DNA of 64,000 nt from Leuconostoc rapi (GTDB lineage Bacteria; Bacillota; Bacilli; Lactobacillales; Lactobacillaceae): contig NZ_JAFBEK010000005.1 in the NCBI RefSeq assembly GCF_016908715.1, positions 1-64,000 of the forward strand. The letters are read 5' to 3'. Position numbers and translations under genes: made by a program. How positions within the stretch are numbered: position 1 is the stretch's first letter; each line of letters starts with the position of its first letter. Below the pieces are notes generated by a model. The model had not been told where the DNA came from and made no database searches. It saw nothing but the letters and a program-made list of their open reading frames with translations. Shown piece by piece: positions 1 to 7,880 of the stretch.

Positions 1-294
1 TATATTATCTTACCACGCTCAGTTCCCTTTGTCAACTACTTCTTTTCAATCTCTTCTCAGATCTTCTTGAATTAATTGCCTCTTTCGCCTCGCGTCCTTC
101 GTAAGAACATATACTAATATACCAACTTCCCGCCCTCCCGTCAACTACTTTCTTCACCCCCTTTTTCCTCGTCCTTTTTTCACCCCTCTTTCGCCTCGCT
201 TCTTTTCCTTTCGTTCGCTTTTTATCCCCCTTTTTTTCTTCCCCCTTTTCTCTTATTCGCTTTCCTGGTTTTTCCTTTACCTTTCCTTAAGGTT
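1..294 (-). promoter_or_regulatory. Tandem rRNA-type promoters P1 and P2 with purine-rich upstream tract
   Basis: Two minus-strand promoters read leftward off the window. P1 has TTGACG (139-144), a 17-bp spacer and TATATT (116-121). P2 has TTGACA (30-35), a 17-bp spacer and TAAGAT (7-12). Both sit in a duplicated module: AAGTAGTTGAC recurs 109 bp apart and GCGAGGCGAAAGAG (80-93 and 186-199) recurs 106 bp apart, about 40 bp upstream of each -35. Positions 150-290 are almost entirely pyrimidine on the plus strand, that is, purine on the transcribed-sense strand. Strong tandem promoters with no gene behind them inside the window suggest an rRNA operon just beyond the left edge. That last step is inference. 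Confidence 0.7.
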
Positions 295-1377
295 TTATTG
301 TAACGTTAGCTTCAAGTCATCAGGTTTAATCAGCTTAAACCTTGTCATAAATAACCATTTTAAGAAAAACGCCAATATAACAGGTAAGACAACAAACGTT
401 GTTAAGATACTAAATATAGCACTAACCGACCCATCTGATAAAGTAAATGCGGTTAAGGGACCAATCAGACCCGAAAAACCAAACCCTGCCGAAGCTGGTG
501 TGCCCTTAACACCGAAAAGAGTTGCCACGACGCCCATAATCATTGCCCCAATTGTTGTGGGAATAAATAGTTTTGGTTTTGTTAACATGTTAGCCATTTG
601 TATTTTGGGCGAGCCAATAAAGTGTGCCAAAGTCCCACCAAGAGGATTAACTTGCGCACCCATTGCAGCTAGAGTAAAGCTCGCAACGACAATACCTGCA
701 TTAGCAGCACCCGACCCGATACCAGTTAAATTAATAGCCATCGCAATACCAACTGATGACAACGGTGACACAATTAAAAAGGCAAAAACACCGCCCAGTA
801 CTGCACCAAGAACTATCGGCGTAAGATCTGTTGCATACGCGACCGTCATACCAATAACCATTTGAACTTGGCGCAATGGGTCTAACGTTGCTAATCCAAT
901 GCCCCCGGCAATCATTAGAACAACTAATGGCTGTAATAACATTTTCAAGTGTCCAAACAAGTTTTCAGTCAACTTAACAAGTGCTGTTGCAATAATTGCA
1001 ACGAGTAAAATATTTAAGATAACACCAGTACCACCAATAATCATGCCGGATTTTGTTTGTGTAACAACACCCGATGATACAAATATAGCTAATGCTATAG
1101 AACCCGAATCAATCGGGGATAACTTGAATATTTGTCCAACTGCAAAACCAGCCACGAGTGGTAAAGTACTCTGAATAAGCGTTGTCATAAAAGCAACTTT
1201 AGCCGCCACAGGATTACCTGCGAATAGTAAAAGTAACTGGCTAACTAAGGCACTGGGTATTAATGTAATAACAATACCTAAGCTCGTGCCATTTAAAACA
1301 GTCACAATAAATTCCCGAACACGATATGACCGTTTATTTTGCACAGGCTTTACCGTATTTTGTATCATTTTACTCAT
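295..1377 (-). CDS. PfoR-like / PTS EIIC_2-type integral membrane protein
   Basis: A 360-residue, very hydrophobic protein with about nine membrane segments and many Gly/Ala-rich helices. It resembles the PTS_EIIC_2 group (the 'putative toxin regulator' PfoR family), which has the EIIC membrane fold without EIIA or EIIB phosphorylation domains; substrate and role are unknown. An upstream in-frame ATG exists at 1407, but GAGG lies eight bases before the ATG at 1377, so I chose that start. It is a single gene with its own intergenic region. It could be a sugar or carboxylate permease; nothing in the sequence decides this. Confidence 0.7.
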   Translation of the reverse strand: MSKMIQNTVKPVQNKRSYRVREFIVTVLNGTSLGIVITLIPSALVSQLLLLFAGNPVAAKVAFMTTLIQSTLPLVAGFAVGQIFKLSPIDSGSIALAIFVSSGVVTQTKSGMIIGGTGVILNILLVAIIATALVKLTENLFGHLKMLLQPLVVLMIAGGIGLATLDPLRQVQMVIGMTVAYATDLTPIVLGAVLGGVFAFLIVSPLSSVGIAMAINLTGIGSGAANAGIVVASFTLAAMGAQVNPLGGTLAHFIGSPKIQMANMLTKPKLFIPTTIGAMIMGVVATLFGVKGTPASAGFGFSGLIGPLTAFTLSDGSVSAIFSILTTFVVLPVILAFFLKWLFMTRFKLIKPDDLKLTLQ

Positions 1378-1414
1378 CCATTTGTCCTCATTAATATGTA
1401 TGCGCAAAAAGCGC

Positions 1415-1567
1415 TTAGTTATACTTCATGTTCAAATTGTTGACTAATAACATCATTCTTTTTATGTGTTTAAAATCTACTGTCTTTAGTAATACTATTG
1501 ACGCTGAATATAAATCAACTGCTATCATGTTTGCTGCTCGAGCATGAATGGCAAGTTTTTCATCGTC
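1415..1567 (-). other. Short open frame between two genes, possible gene remnant
   Basis: An open frame of 50 codons runs from a TGA at 1568-1570 to a TAA at 1415-1417. The only ATG able to start a useful peptide is at 1528, giving 37 residues beginning MIAVDLYSASIVLL. No Shine-Dalgarno precedes it. The composition is protein-like, and the frame may reopen beyond the TGA, so it may be the decayed 3' end of a gene. I do not recognise the family. The rest of the 1378-1589 gap shows nothing else. Confidence 0.25.
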
Positions 1568-1589
1568 TCACACGCCCATCATTAAAATT

Positions 1590-2786
1590 TTAGGCTTGGC
1601 GGTTATCTTTAAGATAATCATTCAATCGTGACATCGCATCTTGTAAAGTAGCTAATGATGCTGCATAACTCAGACGAATATACCCTTCACCTCCCGGACC
1701 AAAAGCGCTTCCTGGCACTACTGCCAGTTTATTTTTAACCGCCAAATCACGTGCAAATTCAAAATCGTCCTGATGATACCCTGCTGGTATTTTAGCAAAA
1801 ATATAAAAAGCGCCTGCTGGTCTTGGTATTGTAAATCCTAGGTTGATCATTGTTTGATAAACAAAGTCACGACGCTCTTGATAAGCCGCCTTCATCGCCA
1901 GTGTATCTTGACGGCCAGCTTCGGTTCCCAAAGCTTCGGCTGCCGCCGCCATAGCAGTATTATTAGCTGTTGTAATTGTAAATTGGTGAATCAGACTCAA
2001 CTTGGTCACTAACTCGGCTGGTGCTGCTAAAAAACCGATACGATAGCCAGTCATTGCATGGGATTTAGATACACCATTTAAAATAATCGTTTGTTCAGGT
2101 AAGTACTGGGCCATTGAAACATGGGTTGTTTCATAGGTTAGTTCGGAATATATTTCATCTGAAATAATAACAATATTAGTGTCACGCAGAACATCAGCAA
2201 GCGCCTTAATCTCTTGTGCACTATACGTGACACCGGTTGGATTTGAAGGAAAGTTTAATACAATGGCTTTAATACTATCTCCATGCGTTTTGATCGTTTG
2301 CTTTAACATTTCTGGACTCAAAACAAAATCGTTGCTAGACGTATCAATAAATACAGGCTCACCACCGCCAACCAATGTAATAGGTATGTATAGCGGGAAT
2401 ATTGGTGTTGGTAAGATGACCTTATCCCCCTCATTTAGTAACGAGGTGAGTACAGTGTAGATTGCTTCTGTTGCGCCAACTGTTACAATGATTTCACTTG
2501 CAGCATCGTACGTGACATCATAACGATCCTTTAAGAAATGCGTTGCTGCTTTACGAACCGCCATCGTACCATTTGAAGCAGCATAGTGTGAATCATTTTC
2601 TAAAATAGACCTGACAGCGGCCTGTTTGATATGCTCGGGGACATTAAAGTCTGGTTCACCAAGTGTTAACTTTAAAATACTAGGAATTGTGCTGACTTCA
2701 TTATCAAAAGCACGGATGGCACTTGGCTGAACACGTTCCAGATTATGATTTAGTCCTGTTAATAGTGTTTGTTTTACTACGGGCAT
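1590..2786 (-). CDS. Class I/II PLP aminotransferase, probably aromatic
   Basis: A 398-residue fold-type I aminotransferase. The PLP-binding Lys is K241 in NGVSKSHAMTGYRIG; the NPTG motif (residues 182-185) and D210-x-x-Y213 also match the family. It is closest in style to the PatA/AraT subgroup, which includes aromatic aminotransferases and N-acetyl-LL-diaminopimelate aminotransferase. The start at 2786 follows AGGAGA; a longer frame reaching 2948 has no ribosome site and would run through the regulatory leader. The leader encodes a peptide packed with Phe, Tyr and Trp (see 2933-2989), which argues for aromatic substrates. In lactic acid bacteria AraT makes or degrades Phe, Tyr and Trp through their 2-oxoacids. 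Substrate assignment is inference. Confidence 0.8.
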   Translation of the reverse strand: MPVVKQTLLTGLNHNLERVQPSAIRAFDNEVSTIPSILKLTLGEPDFNVPEHIKQAAVRSILENDSHYAASNGTMAVRKAATHFLKDRYDVTYDAASEIIVTVGATEAIYTVLTSLLNEGDKVILPTPIFPLYIPITLVGGGEPVFIDTSSNDFVLSPEMLKQTIKTHGDSIKAIVLNFPSNPTGVTYSAQEIKALADVLRDTNIVIISDEIYSELTYETTHVSMAQYLPEQTIILNGVSKSHAMTGYRIGFLAAPAELVTKLSLIHQFTITTANNTAMAAAAEALGTEAGRQDTLAMKAAYQERRDFVYQTMINLGFTIPRPAGAFYIFAKIPAGYHQDDFEFARDLAVKNKLAVVPGSAFGPGGEGYIRLSYAASLATLQDAMSRLNDYLKDNRQA

Positions 2787-2812
2787 ATTTTTTCTCCTAA
2801 TTTCTAATCTAA

Positions 2813-2848
2813 CAAAAAACGCACATACGGACCATTCCGAATGTGCGT
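2813..2848 (-). terminator. Attenuator terminator of the aminotransferase leader
   Basis: An 8-bp stem ACGCACAT/ATGTGCGT continues after one T-T mismatch into CGGA/TCCG with loop ATGG. Six U residues follow, and then the aminotransferase ribosome site. It lies between the promoter and the gene, so it must act as an attenuator. Confidence 0.85.
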
Positions 2849-2932
2849 TAGTTCTATAGTTGAACTCACTGCGGCATTCGATGGTTGTTGCCATCTGAAT
2901 ACCATTGCAAAATGCTCTTGGTAACCAGACGA
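2849..2932 (-). promoter_or_regulatory. Alternative-pairing segment of the attenuator leader
   Basis: GGTATTC (2897-2903) pairs with GAATGCC (2873-2879), closing a hairpin with inner GATGG/CCATC. The same strand segment TCGAATG (2875-2881) can instead pair with CATTCGG (2837-2843), which is inside the 5' arm of the terminator, and so act as an antiterminator. A further small hairpin AGTTC/GAACT lies between them. The control-codon region (TGGTATTTC) resembles the GGTATTC arm and can compete for its partner. These pairings are seen in the sequence; the switching scheme is inferred. Confidence 0.6.
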
Positions 2933-2989
2933 CTATCCGAAATACCAAAAGTAAAATTTATTTGAGTTTTTTTTACGCATGTTTGTCAT
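2933..2989 (-). CDS. Aromatic amino-acid leader peptide
   Basis: An 18-codon ORF encodes MTNMRKKNSNKFYFWYFG and stops with TAG. Six consecutive codons near its end specify Phe, Tyr, Phe, Trp, Tyr, Phe. GAAGG (3000-3004) lies ten bases before the ATG. It is the first ORF on a transcript whose promoter, competing hairpins and intrinsic terminator are all visible, ahead of an aminotransferase. By analogy with pheL and trpL, ribosome stalling at these codons when charged aromatic tRNAs are scarce should prevent termination. Bacillota usually use T-box or TRAP for this task, so a leader peptide here is unusual. It is too short for standard gene callers. Confidence 0.75.
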   Translation of the reverse strand: MTNMRKKNSNKFYFWYFG

Positions 2990-3021
2990 TTGTTAAAAAC
3001 CTTCAACATTTTTATGAGATA

Positions 3022-3050
3022 ATTATAATATTTTTTAATATGATTGTCAA
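3022..3050 (-). promoter_or_regulatory. Promoter of the leader-aminotransferase transcript
   Basis: Consensus TTGACA (3045-3050), a 17-bp spacer and TATAAT (3022-3027). Transcription should begin near 3015, giving a leader of about 230 nt. Confidence 0.85.
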
Positions 3051-3080
3051 ATAAAAATCGTAATGTGCTAGTTATATCTG

Positions 3081-3120
3081 AAAAAACTAATTCATCATGT
3101 TGATAACTAATATGAATTAG
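3081..3120 (-). terminator. Terminator of the guanylate-kinase-like gene
   Basis: Stem CTAATTCAT/ATGAATTAG (3112-3120 with 3087-3095) followed on the minus strand by six T residues. Confidence 0.75.
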
Positions 3121-3125
3121 CTCAT

Positions 3126-3716
3126 TTAAAGTGATCCTTTTTGAGGAATACTACGGCCATTCATAATATCATTGACAAGTAAATCAAGCCGGACCTTTGT
3201 GCGTGACCAATCATCATTCTCTAGTTCATAGGCAATATGTTGCAATGCAGTTGGTAATGTGACATCACGCAAAAATTCAGGAGACGCGACCCTTTTTTTA
3301 ACAGAAGTAGGATCATCCCCACGAACTTGAACCCGTTCCACTAAAACATCAGGGCTAGTAACAGTCACAAAAATAATTACAGCTTGTTCTCTTAACTCTT
3401 TGGCGTAGGTGATTGCACCAGCAGTGTCTAATACGATGGTAATGTATGGATTTTTTTGCCATGCCAACTCAAGGCCTTCATATGAAGAACCGTATTGTGA
3501 ACCCGCATATTTCACACGCTCCAGAAAATGTTTCTTTTCAAAGGAGACCTTATCTTCGAAATAGTAGGACACGCCATCTATTTCTCTATCACGAGGTGCA
3601 CGCGTTGTATGGGTAATAACCCGTGGCATACGATAATTATCTTGTAAATATCGTGCAATTGTTGTCTTACCGACACCGGTTGCGCCTGTAATTACAAAGA
3701 CTTTATTATTTTTCAT
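3126..3716 (-). CDS. Guanylate-kinase-family P-loop protein
   Basis: A 196-residue protein with a Walker A loop GATGVGKT (residues 11-18) and the GMP-kinase signature THTTRAPRDREIDGVSYYF (about 36-54), where Arg and Tyr residues bind GMP in the family. The expected reaction is ATP + GMP to ADP + GDP. The C-terminal half diverges from typical Gmk, and a housekeeping gmk is normally found elsewhere, next to rpoZ, so this may be a paralogue. The start at 3716 follows GAGGG. It stands alone, divergent from the permease at 3837, with its own terminator. Confidence 0.7.
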   Translation of the reverse strand: MKNNKVFVITGATGVGKTTIARYLQDNYRMPRVITHTTRAPRDREIDGVSYYFEDKVSFEKKHFLERVKYAGSQYGSSYEGLELAWQKNPYITIVLDTAGAITYAKELREQAVIIFVTVTSPDVLVERVQVRGDDPTSVKKRVASPEFLRDVTLPTALQHIAYELENDDWSRTKVRLDLLVNDIMNGRSIPQKGSL

Positions 3717-3836
3717 TTACCCTCATTCCTTACTTTTTCTATTGTAACGTATCTTACCATTCAAAGTTAGACATTCAGTGCTTAAATTGTTAAAATAATA
3801 GTTATGATTAAATTAAAATAATATGGGAGAAACTTT

Positions 3837-5237
3837 ATGTCCATCTTTTCGAGAGCATTTAAACGAGAATCTGTTGATAGTTATATCCGTGCAGATTCTC
3901 ATATGGCACGTGTTTTAACCACAAGAGATTTGATTGGCTTGGGCGTTGGTACAGTCATCGGTACCGGTATATTTATTTTGCCCGGTCATGAAGCTGCACA
4001 AAATGCAGGTCCGGCCGTATCTGTCGCCTTCTTAATTGCAGCTATATTTTCAGGGCTATCAGGTATGGCATTTGCTGAGTTTTCATCCGCTATGCCAGTT
4101 GCTGGTTCTGCTTATTCTTATGGCACAGTTGTTTACGGTGAAATTATTGGTTGGTTATTAGGTTGGTCTCTAATTTTAGAATATTTTCTAGCTGTTTCCG
4201 CTATTGCGACTGGTTTTTCTGCTTACCTAGGTAATTTATTAATCACATTTGGCATTCATATGCCAAAGTCTCTTCTAGCCGGCCCAATGGAAGGTGGTGT
4301 TATTAATTTATTCGCCGTCTTAATTATCTTGCTAGTTACTGTTATCTTATCACGTGGTTTAAATGCTTCCAAAAAAATTGAAAATGGTGCCGTTATCTTA
4401 AAAGTTGTCATTCTTGCACTATTTATTATCGGTGGCTCATTTTTCATCAAACATACAAATTATGTACCCTTTTATCCCAAAGAATTCCATTCTGGTTTTG
4501 GTGGGTTAAACGGCATATGGGCAGCCACTGCAAGTATCATCTTCGCTTTTCTTGGTTTTGATACAATTGCAGCACATGCTGCCGAAGTGAAAAACCCACA
4601 AAAAACAATGGCTCGTGGGATTATCGGTACAGTTATTATTTCAGCCTTACTTTACGTCCTGTTCTCAATCGTTCTAACAGGTATCGTGAACTACAAAAAA
4701 CTTGGCGTTGATGACCCTGCTGCGTTTGCTTTACAAGCTATTCACCAAACACAATTCTCTGTTGTTATTACCGTAGGCGCTCTTGTCGGTATGTTCACCG
4801 CTATTCTAGCGCTGGTTTATGCGTCATCGCGACTCACCTACTCATTTGGTCGTGATGGCTTACTACCACGCAGTTTAGGTAAAATATCAGCAGGCTCACG
4901 GTTACCAGTCAATGCATTAATTCTTGCCGTGATTGTTGAATCGATTTTTGCCGGTCTAATCCCATTGAACACATTAGCTAGCCTAATTAATGCTGGCACA
5001 TTATTGGCCTTCATGTTCATTAATTTTGGTATTCTAATATTACGTAGGCGCAAGGACCTGTCACATGACGGCTTTAAAGTACCCGGTTATCCTTTAGTAC
5101 CATTTATTGCAGGCGTGATCAGTTTACTACTGATTACAAAATTACCCGTCGAAACACTAGAGCTGTTTAGTATCTGGTTGGTTCTAGGTATTATTTGGTA
5201 CTTTGCCTATGGTATCCGTCATTCAAAGCTATCATAA
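3837..5237 (+). CDS. APC-family amino-acid permease (YfnA/cationic type)
   Basis: A 466-residue integral membrane protein with about twelve helices and the APC signature GLGVGTVIGTGIFILPG near residues 36-52 in the first helix. The family moves amino acids by proton symport or exchange; the closest style is the YfnA/CAT-like group. GGGAGA precedes the ATG. It is monocistronic: a divergent promoter region lies before it and a bidirectional terminator after it. The substrate cannot be read from the sequence. Confidence 0.8.
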   Translation: MSIFSRAFKRESVDSYIRADSHMARVLTTRDLIGLGVGTVIGTGIFILPGHEAAQNAGPAVSVAFLIAAIFSGLSGMAFAEFSSAMPVAGSAYSYGTVVYGEIIGWLLGWSLILEYFLAVSAIATGFSAYLGNLLITFGIHMPKSLLAGPMEGGVINLFAVLIILLVTVILSRGLNASKKIENGAVILKVVILALFIIGGSFFIKHTNYVPFYPKEFHSGFGGLNGIWAATASIIFAFLGFDTIAAHAAEVKNPQKTMARGIIGTVIISALLYVLFSIVLTGIVNYKKLGVDDPAAFALQAIHQTQFSVVITVGALVGMFTAILALVYASSRLTYSFGRDGLLPRSLGKISAGSRLPVNALILAVIVESIFAGLIPLNTLASLINAGTLLAFMFINFGILILRRRKDLSHDGFKVPGYPLVPFIAGVISLLLITKLPVETLELFSIWLVLGIIWYFAYGIRHSKLS

Positions 5238-5241
5238 AATA

Positions 5242-5275
5242 AAAAAAGTAGCCGGAATATTCCGGCTACTTTTTT
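5242..5275. terminator. Bidirectional terminator
   Basis: A perfect inverted repeat with stem AGTAGCCGGAAT, flanked by A-run and T-run, between convergent genes. It serves the permease on plus and overlaps the end of the GNAT gene on minus. Confidence 0.9.
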
Positions 5276-5807
5276 ATTTTTGATTATTATATAATTCATG
5301 TGTCATTGACCAAATTAAATGTCCTTGATTATCTGTCGTTTCTCGTTGTTTAAAACCCAAACGTTCAGCCACATGGCGACTTTGAATATTATCAATGTCA
5401 TGACTTAACCAAATGAGATTTAAACCCAATTCATCAAAACCAATTGTTAGTAATTCACATATGGCTTCATGCATAAAACCCTGTCCCCGCTGTGCTGGCG
5501 TTAAAACGTAACCTATTTCAGCAGTCTGGTTATCTTCTTTTTGGCGGAAATCAACACTGCCAATAAGTTCATTGGTATTGCGTAAAGCAATGCCATATTT
5601 TTTAGTCCCTACAACGTCTTGCCAAAAATAACCTTTAATCGCCAGGTTTTCAACATCTTTGATGCTATGACTCAACTGACCAGATAGCCATTTAACAGTG
5701 GTTTCATCACTTAACCAATGATACATTTGTGGTGCGTCAGTTAACAAAACATTTCTGAGTAGTAGACGTTCTGTTGTGATTGTTTGATAGTTTTCGATTG
5801 TCTTCAT
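5274..5807 (-). CDS. GNAT N-acetyltransferase (RimJ/RimL-like)
   Basis: A 177-residue Acetyltransf_3-type GNAT protein. It begins with the family pattern TERLLLRN (residues 11-18) and carries the acetyl-CoA loop QRGQGFMHEA at about 124-133. The family transfers acetyl groups from acetyl-CoA to protein N-termini or small amines. It is convergent with the permease and separated from ezrA by that gene's terminator. The substrate is unknown. Confidence 0.8.
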   Translation of the reverse strand: MKTIENYQTITTERLLLRNVLLTDAPQMYHWLSDETTVKWLSGQLSHSIKDVENLAIKGYFWQDVVGTKKYGIALRNTNELIGSVDFRQKEDNQTAEIGYVLTPAQRGQGFMHEAICELLTIGFDELGLNLIWLSHDIDNIQSRHVAERLGFKQRETTDNQGHLIWSMTHELYNNQK

Positions 5808-5822
5808 TTTCCCTTATGACCA

Positions 5823-5852
5823 GAAAACCCCGAAAATAATTTTCGGGGTTAA
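5823..5852 (-). terminator. Terminator of ezrA
   Basis: Stem AACCCCGAAAAT/ATTTTCGGGGTT directly after the ezrA stop codon, followed by a T-rich stretch on the minus strand. Confidence 0.85.
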
Positions 5853-5856
5853 TTTA

Positions 5857-7569
5857 TTATAGCAACGGTGTCTTACGACGTAAATATGATTCAACCAATT
5901 TTTCATAAATTCCAGGTTCAACACTATCCAGTGCCGGCCCCAAAACGTCCATCGCTTTATCAAAATTATAATCACGCTCATAGAACATGCGTGCTTGTGC
6001 ACTAGCCGCGGCCACACGATCACTTGTCGTCCGGTAACGATTAGCATATTGTAACAACTGCTCCGTCAATGCCGCTTGATCAACTAATGTATTTGTCTTT
6101 TCTTTTAGTGTATCAATATCTGCCGAAACAATATTAAGTTGTCGCTGCACCTCGTCCATATCGATTAGGTGTGCCTGTAAAGATTTTGCCAGTCTTTCTA
6201 ATTCATTAGATACAGCAAAGAAATATTCTAAATAACTAGCAGGTAATCCTGGTAAATTCATACGCTCAACAGCCTGTTTGATATCTTCAATTTGATGTTG
6301 ATATTCGCCGCCAAGCTGTCGTGCAGAATGTTGGGCTTTTTCAAGTCCTGATATTTTTTCCCAAATTTCAACTTGTTGCGCCTCGATTTCAGAAAAGTGT
6401 TGCAATTGACCATCTTGTTTAGCTCTTAATTCACTAGATGACATTTCAGAAGCTTCAAGTAAATCGTCATTGTGATTAACTTGTTCTTCTAAAGCATTAA
6501 TTTGTTCTAATAATGATCGTCTGGTCTCTAGTTCCTTATGATTAAATTGAAAACTTTGCCCTAACTGATCCAATTCTAACGCTAATTGACTATTTTGTTC
6601 ACGTAATCGCAATAGGGTTGAAGATAACTGTTCGGCATTCTTAACCACTTGCTTCCGTGCACTAATTTCTGTTTCCATCATATCGTATAATGTTTCGATA
6701 CGCCGTTGAATGTAACCATTTTGTTCTGAAACTTCTTTTAACTTTAATTCACCTAGTAATTGCAATACTTGTTGTCTCTGCTCATCAATCGCATGTAATT
6801 CTTGTTCAAGTGTGTCATTTGGAAAAACATACCCTTTTTCAACTAAGTCAGCATGCCCTTGAACTAATTCATTCAATTGGTCAACATACACCGTATCTAA
6901 TTTTTCAAACAACGCCGGAATATCAGCCATCATATTTTCCATTTGAGTTGTTTCCATGGCAAGTTGTTCATATATATCTGAAGCTGTGGCGTGATCGCCT
7001 TCTTCTGTCAAACGCGTAAATTCATCATAATCAGCTTCAAGCTGTTTTAAAAATTTATCTAGTTCTTGGTTTGCTGGACCAAACTTGAAATTTTCAGCCA
7101 ACAATCGTTTGCGTAAATCATCGTACTTCTTTTTCAAATCATTAATGGCTTCACGATGCGCTTCGTTAATTTTCTTTAATTCTGTTAAACCACTACGCAC
7201 TGAATTAATTGTATTTTCCGTGTCATCCACCATAGATTCCAGGCGAATTAATTCATGCCGTGTTTTAATAAAATTAATCCCACGCGCCTCAAAAAGTACA
7301 AGGTTGACCTGTTGATCAATTTTTAAAAACTTATTGTTCTTAACATCATTAAAAGCACTTTCTAAACTCTGATATTCTTTCAAAGATTGTCCAGTTAACG
7401 CTAATTTACGGCCTTCAACCAATTCCTCGCGAACTTTCAAAGACTCTAATTGCTCTTTTTTAGTTTTAAATGTGTTAACTTTGCTTATCGTTGTACGCTG
7501 CATGACAAAAATCGCCAAATATGCAATGACAACAATACCTAAAACAACTGCTAATATCGTTAAATTCAT
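5857..7569 (-). CDS. ezrA: Septation ring formation regulator EzrA
   Basis: A 570-residue protein with one N-terminal membrane helix (residues 3-22) followed by about 540 residues of nearly continuous coiled coil rich in Glu, Gln and Leu. This matches EzrA in length and topology. EzrA is a spectrin-like protein of the Bacillota division ring; it binds FtsZ, limits ring formation to mid-cell and helps recruit cell-wall synthases. The N-out topology is known for the family. It is divergent from rpsD, as in several lactic acid bacteria. Confidence 0.9.
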   Translation of the reverse strand: MNLTILAVVLGIVVIAYLAIFVMQRTTISKVNTFKTKKEQLESLKVREELVEGRKLALTGQSLKEYQSLESAFNDVKNNKFLKIDQQVNLVLFEARGINFIKTRHELIRLESMVDDTENTINSVRSGLTELKKINEAHREAINDLKKKYDDLRKRLLAENFKFGPANQELDKFLKQLEADYDEFTRLTEEGDHATASDIYEQLAMETTQMENMMADIPALFEKLDTVYVDQLNELVQGHADLVEKGYVFPNDTLEQELHAIDEQRQQVLQLLGELKLKEVSEQNGYIQRRIETLYDMMETEISARKQVVKNAEQLSSTLLRLREQNSQLALELDQLGQSFQFNHKELETRRSLLEQINALEEQVNHNDDLLEASEMSSSELRAKQDGQLQHFSEIEAQQVEIWEKISGLEKAQHSARQLGGEYQHQIEDIKQAVERMNLPGLPASYLEYFFAVSNELERLAKSLQAHLIDMDEVQRQLNIVSADIDTLKEKTNTLVDQAALTEQLLQYANRYRTTSDRVAAASAQARMFYERDYNFDKAMDVLGPALDSVEPGIYEKLVESYLRRKTPLL

Positions 7570-7682
7570 GTGTTTTTATCCCAGTTTTATTGATAACTCT
7601 ATTCTATCACGCCACCTTAGGTAATGCCGAATATGTGTATTTTTTTGACAAATCTAAAATGCTTTACACCTTTCTTAATAAC

Positions 7683-7711
7683 TTGCTTATTAGCGCACTT
7701 TCTGTTATTAT
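7683..7711 (+). promoter_or_regulatory. Candidate rpsD promoter
   Basis: TTGCTT (7683-7688), a 17-bp spacer and TATTAT (7706-7711). A better -35 TTGACA at 7645-7650 has no matching -10 at proper spacing. Confidence 0.5.
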
Positions 7712-7714
7712 TGA

Positions 7715-7880
7715 AAGAAGTTGTTAATTGAGTAGCAGTAAGCAAAGAAGCGCGTCAACAACGCCCCAAATCGTTAGTAAGGCCATAGCTACTGGTTCTG
7801 AGAAACGTCAAGTTCGGCGCTGCACGCATCTGGTGCTTACCCCTCAAAGTGCGACAAATTACATTTTGGAGGACATATAC
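7715..7880 (+). promoter_or_regulatory. Structured 5' leader of rpsD, probable S4 autoregulatory leader
   Basis: About 165 nt lie between the likely promoter and the rpsD start. Distant segments pair: GTAAGCA (7738-7744) with TGCTTAC (7834-7840), and nested inside, AGCGC (7749-7753) with GCGCT (7817-7821). An alternative open frame from 7728 would run through this leader but has no ribosome site. In Bacillota, S4 represses its own mRNA by binding such a leader. The pairing is seen; the S4 link is inferred. Confidence 0.5.

Noticed and set aside
2786-2948. Longer aminotransferase starting at 2948
   Set aside because: That frame reads through the leader and terminator hairpin and has no ribosome site; AGGAGA sits before 2786.
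7728-7880. N-terminal extension of S4
   Set aside because: The extension lies in the structured leader and lacks a ribosome site; S4 starts at 7881 after GGAGG.
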